The position numbers and the translations under genes were made by a program. This document shows positions 62,279 through 64,000 of a stretch of 64,000 nucleotides of DNA, piece after piece. The stretch is taken from positions 620,001-684,000 of the forward strand of contig NZ_CP049783.1 of the NCBI RefSeq assembly GCF_015710975.1, written 5' to 3'. The DNA is from Paenibacillus polymyxa (GTDB taxonomy: Bacteria; Bacillota; Bacilli; Paenibacillales; Paenibacillaceae). Below the pieces are notes generated by a model that saw nothing but the letters and a program-made list of their open reading frames with translations, ran no database searches and was not told the DNA's origin. The number at the start of each line of letters is the position of its first letter. The first letter of the stretch is position 1.

Positions 62279-63733
62279 TTACGAGTTTACAGGAACAAAG
62301 CCGCCTTTTTCAATGGCCTGAGTTCCTGCTTCGCTTTGCAGCCATTCGAGTAATCGTTGCATCGAAGCACGTGGCTTTTCGCCTTCGCGTGTAACTACAA
62401 ACAGTTGGGCTGTGAATGGATATTGTTTCGAACGAATGTGTTCTTTGTCGGGCTCCACTCCATTAATAGATAAAAATTTGACCTCTTGACGATTATGCAT
62501 CACATTTGCGAAATAATAAAATGAATAACCGAGCGCGTTGTGATCCTTGTCAAAATCAGCAATTGCATTAATCATCTCACCCATTATACCAATTCGGAGT
62601 TCCCGAGGCGGTTCAGCCATGTCCTGACCTTTCATCACTTTCTTCTGCATATATGTTTGGCTTCCTGAGTTTTCCTCCCGCTGATAAGCAACGATCGGCT
62701 GATTCTTGCCCCCTACTTCACGCCAGTTACGAATAGATCCTTCATATATGCTGCGCACCTGCTCCGAAGAAAGTCCGTTAACCGGATTGCCTTTATGAAC
62801 GAGAAAAATAAACGCATCCCACCCGATAGGTGTAAGCTTCATTTGAATTCCCCGACTTTTCGCCAGGCGCAATTCCTCATCGGATGGACCCGCCACCAGT
62901 ATCAGATCCGCCTTCTTTTCAATCAGATTGACATAAGCCTGATGTGTTGTGTTGAATCTCAGTTCGTGAGCCGCACGAACCTTGTTCATTCCGGTCAATT
63001 CATGCAGCATATCCTGTGCGAATGGAATGGCCGCTGTAGCGCCATCTACTACCGGAAAATCCCTCTCCGCAATGTACGGACGCTGAGGAAGCATGAGCGT
63101 AATCGTCAGCACAATGATGAGCGCAGCAGATATTGCAGCTACAACCCATTGCCATCTATGGTCCACCTTTCCGTGCTGGTCGGTCACCGCTGGATAGCGA
63201 TCTACCCCAACACCGACTACCATGCCAGCTATGGGCAGCAGTGCGGTCAGCAGAAACCAGATTCCACCGAGCTGTGTATATGACCCCAATACTTCCAGTA
63301 TAGGTTCCGCCCAAGCGTGATAGAGTGAAAAAAGCTCCCACGCTCCTCCAGATACTTCGGCAAGTTGGCCGCCAGATCCTCGTAGTCCTATAATCCACAA
63401 CCACAGCCCGCATAATAAGGATGCTAGCCCAGTCAGCATCAGCAGAAGCTTATGCATATTGGACATATGCGCACTCAAAGCACCATAAGCTGCAAAAATG
63501 AGACCGACCAGCCATACATATAGCAGCAATATTACAACCACGGTTATATCCGTCACACCTTCATGCCTCAGCAAATACTGCACTTGAGGTGCTACAACCA
63601 TACTCCAAATAATATTAAACATGACTGAAAACAATCCAAACATAAACGTACCGACCAGCCATGGCCAAAACCATGCTATCCGCACAGAATTGCCCTCTTT
63701 CGGCTTGCTTATAACTTCCTTTGGTTCAGACAT
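62279..63733 (-). CDS. Membrane-anchored PstS-like substrate-binding protein
   Basis: The 484-residue protein begins with about five TM segments (residues 22-250; WFWPWLVGTFMFGLFSVMF, VVVILLLYVWLVGLIFAAYG, LLLMLTGLASLLCGLWLW, IWFLLTALLPIAGMVVGV, WVVAAISAALIIVLTITLM). It ends with a PBP-like phosphate-binding domain (about 260-480: VDGATAAIPFAQ, KADLILVAGPSDEEL, GNPVNGLSSEQVRSIYEGSIRNWREVGG, YQREENSGSQTYM). Such fusions are not the usual soluble PstS. AGGGGG precedes the ATG at 63733. No pst permease genes are adjacent. Confidence 0.8.
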   Translation of the reverse strand: MSEPKEVISKPKEGNSVRIAWFWPWLVGTFMFGLFSVMFNIIWSMVVAPQVQYLLRHEGVTDITVVVILLLYVWLVGLIFAAYGALSAHMSNMHKLLLMLTGLASLLCGLWLWIIGLRGSGGQLAEVSGGAWELFSLYHAWAEPILEVLGSYTQLGGIWFLLTALLPIAGMVVGVGVDRYPAVTDQHGKVDHRWQWVVAAISAALIIVLTITLMLPQRPYIAERDFPVVDGATAAIPFAQDMLHELTGMNKVRAAHELRFNTTHQAYVNLIEKKADLILVAGPSDEELRLAKSRGIQMKLTPIGWDAFIFLVHKGNPVNGLSSEQVRSIYEGSIRNWREVGGKNQPIVAYQREENSGSQTYMQKKVMKGQDMAEPPRELRIGIMGEMINAIADFDKDHNALGYSFYYFANVMHNRQEVKFLSINGVEPDKEHIRSKQYPFTAQLFVVTREGEKPRASMQRLLEWLQSEAGTQAIEKGGFVPVNS

Positions 63734-63837
63734 GTACATCCCCCTATATCTTATAAATGAAATGAGTCTGTAAGCTATTGCTTCTTCATTGTACAATTAT
63801 GGTAAAGATTAGTATACGAAAGGGTAGTAAAAATGAC

Positions 63838-63868
63838 AAAAAGGCCTCCCCTACAGGATAGGCCTCTT
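63838..63868 (-). terminator. Terminator of the right-edge gene
   Basis: On the minus strand AGGCCTATCC and GGGGAGGCCT form a stem followed by TTTTTG. Confidence 0.8.
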
Positions 63869-63884
63869 TGGTATCGAATCTTCT

Positions 63885-64000
63885 CTATATCGCTCTGGCA
63901 TGGATTAAAAAACGATGCTGCTTCACGTCCCAATAACCATCACGTTTAATATCCAAATACAGACTATACAGCTGTTCTATATATTTCTCTGGCTGGAAGT
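63885..64000 (-). CDS. C-terminal end of an unrecognised protein
   Basis: The frame entering from the right edge reads FQPEKYIEQLYSLYLDIKRD then GYWDVKQHRFLIHARAI and stops. A terminator follows, so it is a real gene end. The fragment is too short to assign. Confidence 0.65.
   Translation of the reverse strand, partial: FQPEKYIEQLYSLYLDIKRDGYWDVKQHRFLIHARAI

Overview
The window is chromosomal DNA from a low-to-moderate GC, spore-forming Firmicute. The best guess is Paenibacillus, P. polymyxa group. This rests on strong AGGAGG-type ribosome sites, frequent TTG starts, Spo0E-type phosphatases, a YesM/YesN-type three-component sensor, lipoproteins with lipoboxes, CcpA cre boxes and a T-box leader. 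No rRNA, tRNA, CRISPR array or phage structural gene was seen. Two genes run off the ends: a GH3 beta-glucosidase on the left and an unrecognised C-terminus on the right.

Layout. 0-2 kb: PTS EIIBC permease and GH3 beta-glucosidase operon with a cre box. 2-10 kb: secreted PAP2 phosphatase with autotransporter-type repeat, a frameshifted hypothetical gene, Fsr-type MFS pump, EcsC protein, GNAT, Lrp/AsnC regulator divergent from an MBL hydrolase, SDR. 10.3-14.2 kb: ChvE-GguA-GguB monosaccharide ABC transporter. 14.2-18.5 kb: AT-rich accessory segment bounded by two direct copies (19/20 bases) of a palindromic 20-mer. It holds small HTH genes, a gene remnant, a frameshifted MazG-like gene and two same-strand genes (Ser/Thr kinase, GNAT), each followed by a ~170 bp structured site resembling an integron attC. 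19-24.8 kb: hybrid cluster protein, then a sugar-binding protein / histidine kinase / response regulator operon that may control the ABC transporter across the accessory segment. Both sugar operons carry cre boxes.

25-34 kb is rich in signalling: acyltransferase 3, Spo0E-like phosphatase, an RRNPP-type HTH-TPR receptor overlapping its short secreted propeptide gene, AbrB-like regulator with a coupled tiny HTH gene, and a DJ-1 family protein. It also has a prenyl-synthase-like protein next to a nitrile-hydratase-leader-type RiPP precursor ending in Trp (ComQ-ComX-like logic), followed convergently by a multi-TM histidine kinase.

34-52 kb is mostly housekeeping: small acidic proteins, T-box-controlled DAHP synthase/chorismate mutase, DUF1593 lipoprotein, TrmB regulator divergent from an EamA transporter, a second short Spo0E-like gene, MFS pump, YqkE, cyclophilin lipoprotein, MgtC, SDR, YwaF, a chemotaxis receptor, a CorC/HlyC protein, SGNH hydrolase and a PD-(D/E)XK nuclease. 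52.8-64 kb: galactokinase, stalk-domain lipoprotein, PucR/AdeR-type regulator divergent from alanine dehydrogenase across a 45-bp tandem repeat, Mug glycosylase, aldo/keto reductase, YCF48-like lipoprotein and a membrane-anchored PstS-like protein.

The two strongest candidates for an undescribed system are the attC-like cassette pair (15.1-17.3 kb) and the prenyl-synthase/NHLP-peptide pair (30.4-31.6 kb). The RRNPP receptor-propeptide pair (26.8-28.3 kb) and the minisatellite in front of alanine dehydrogenase come next.
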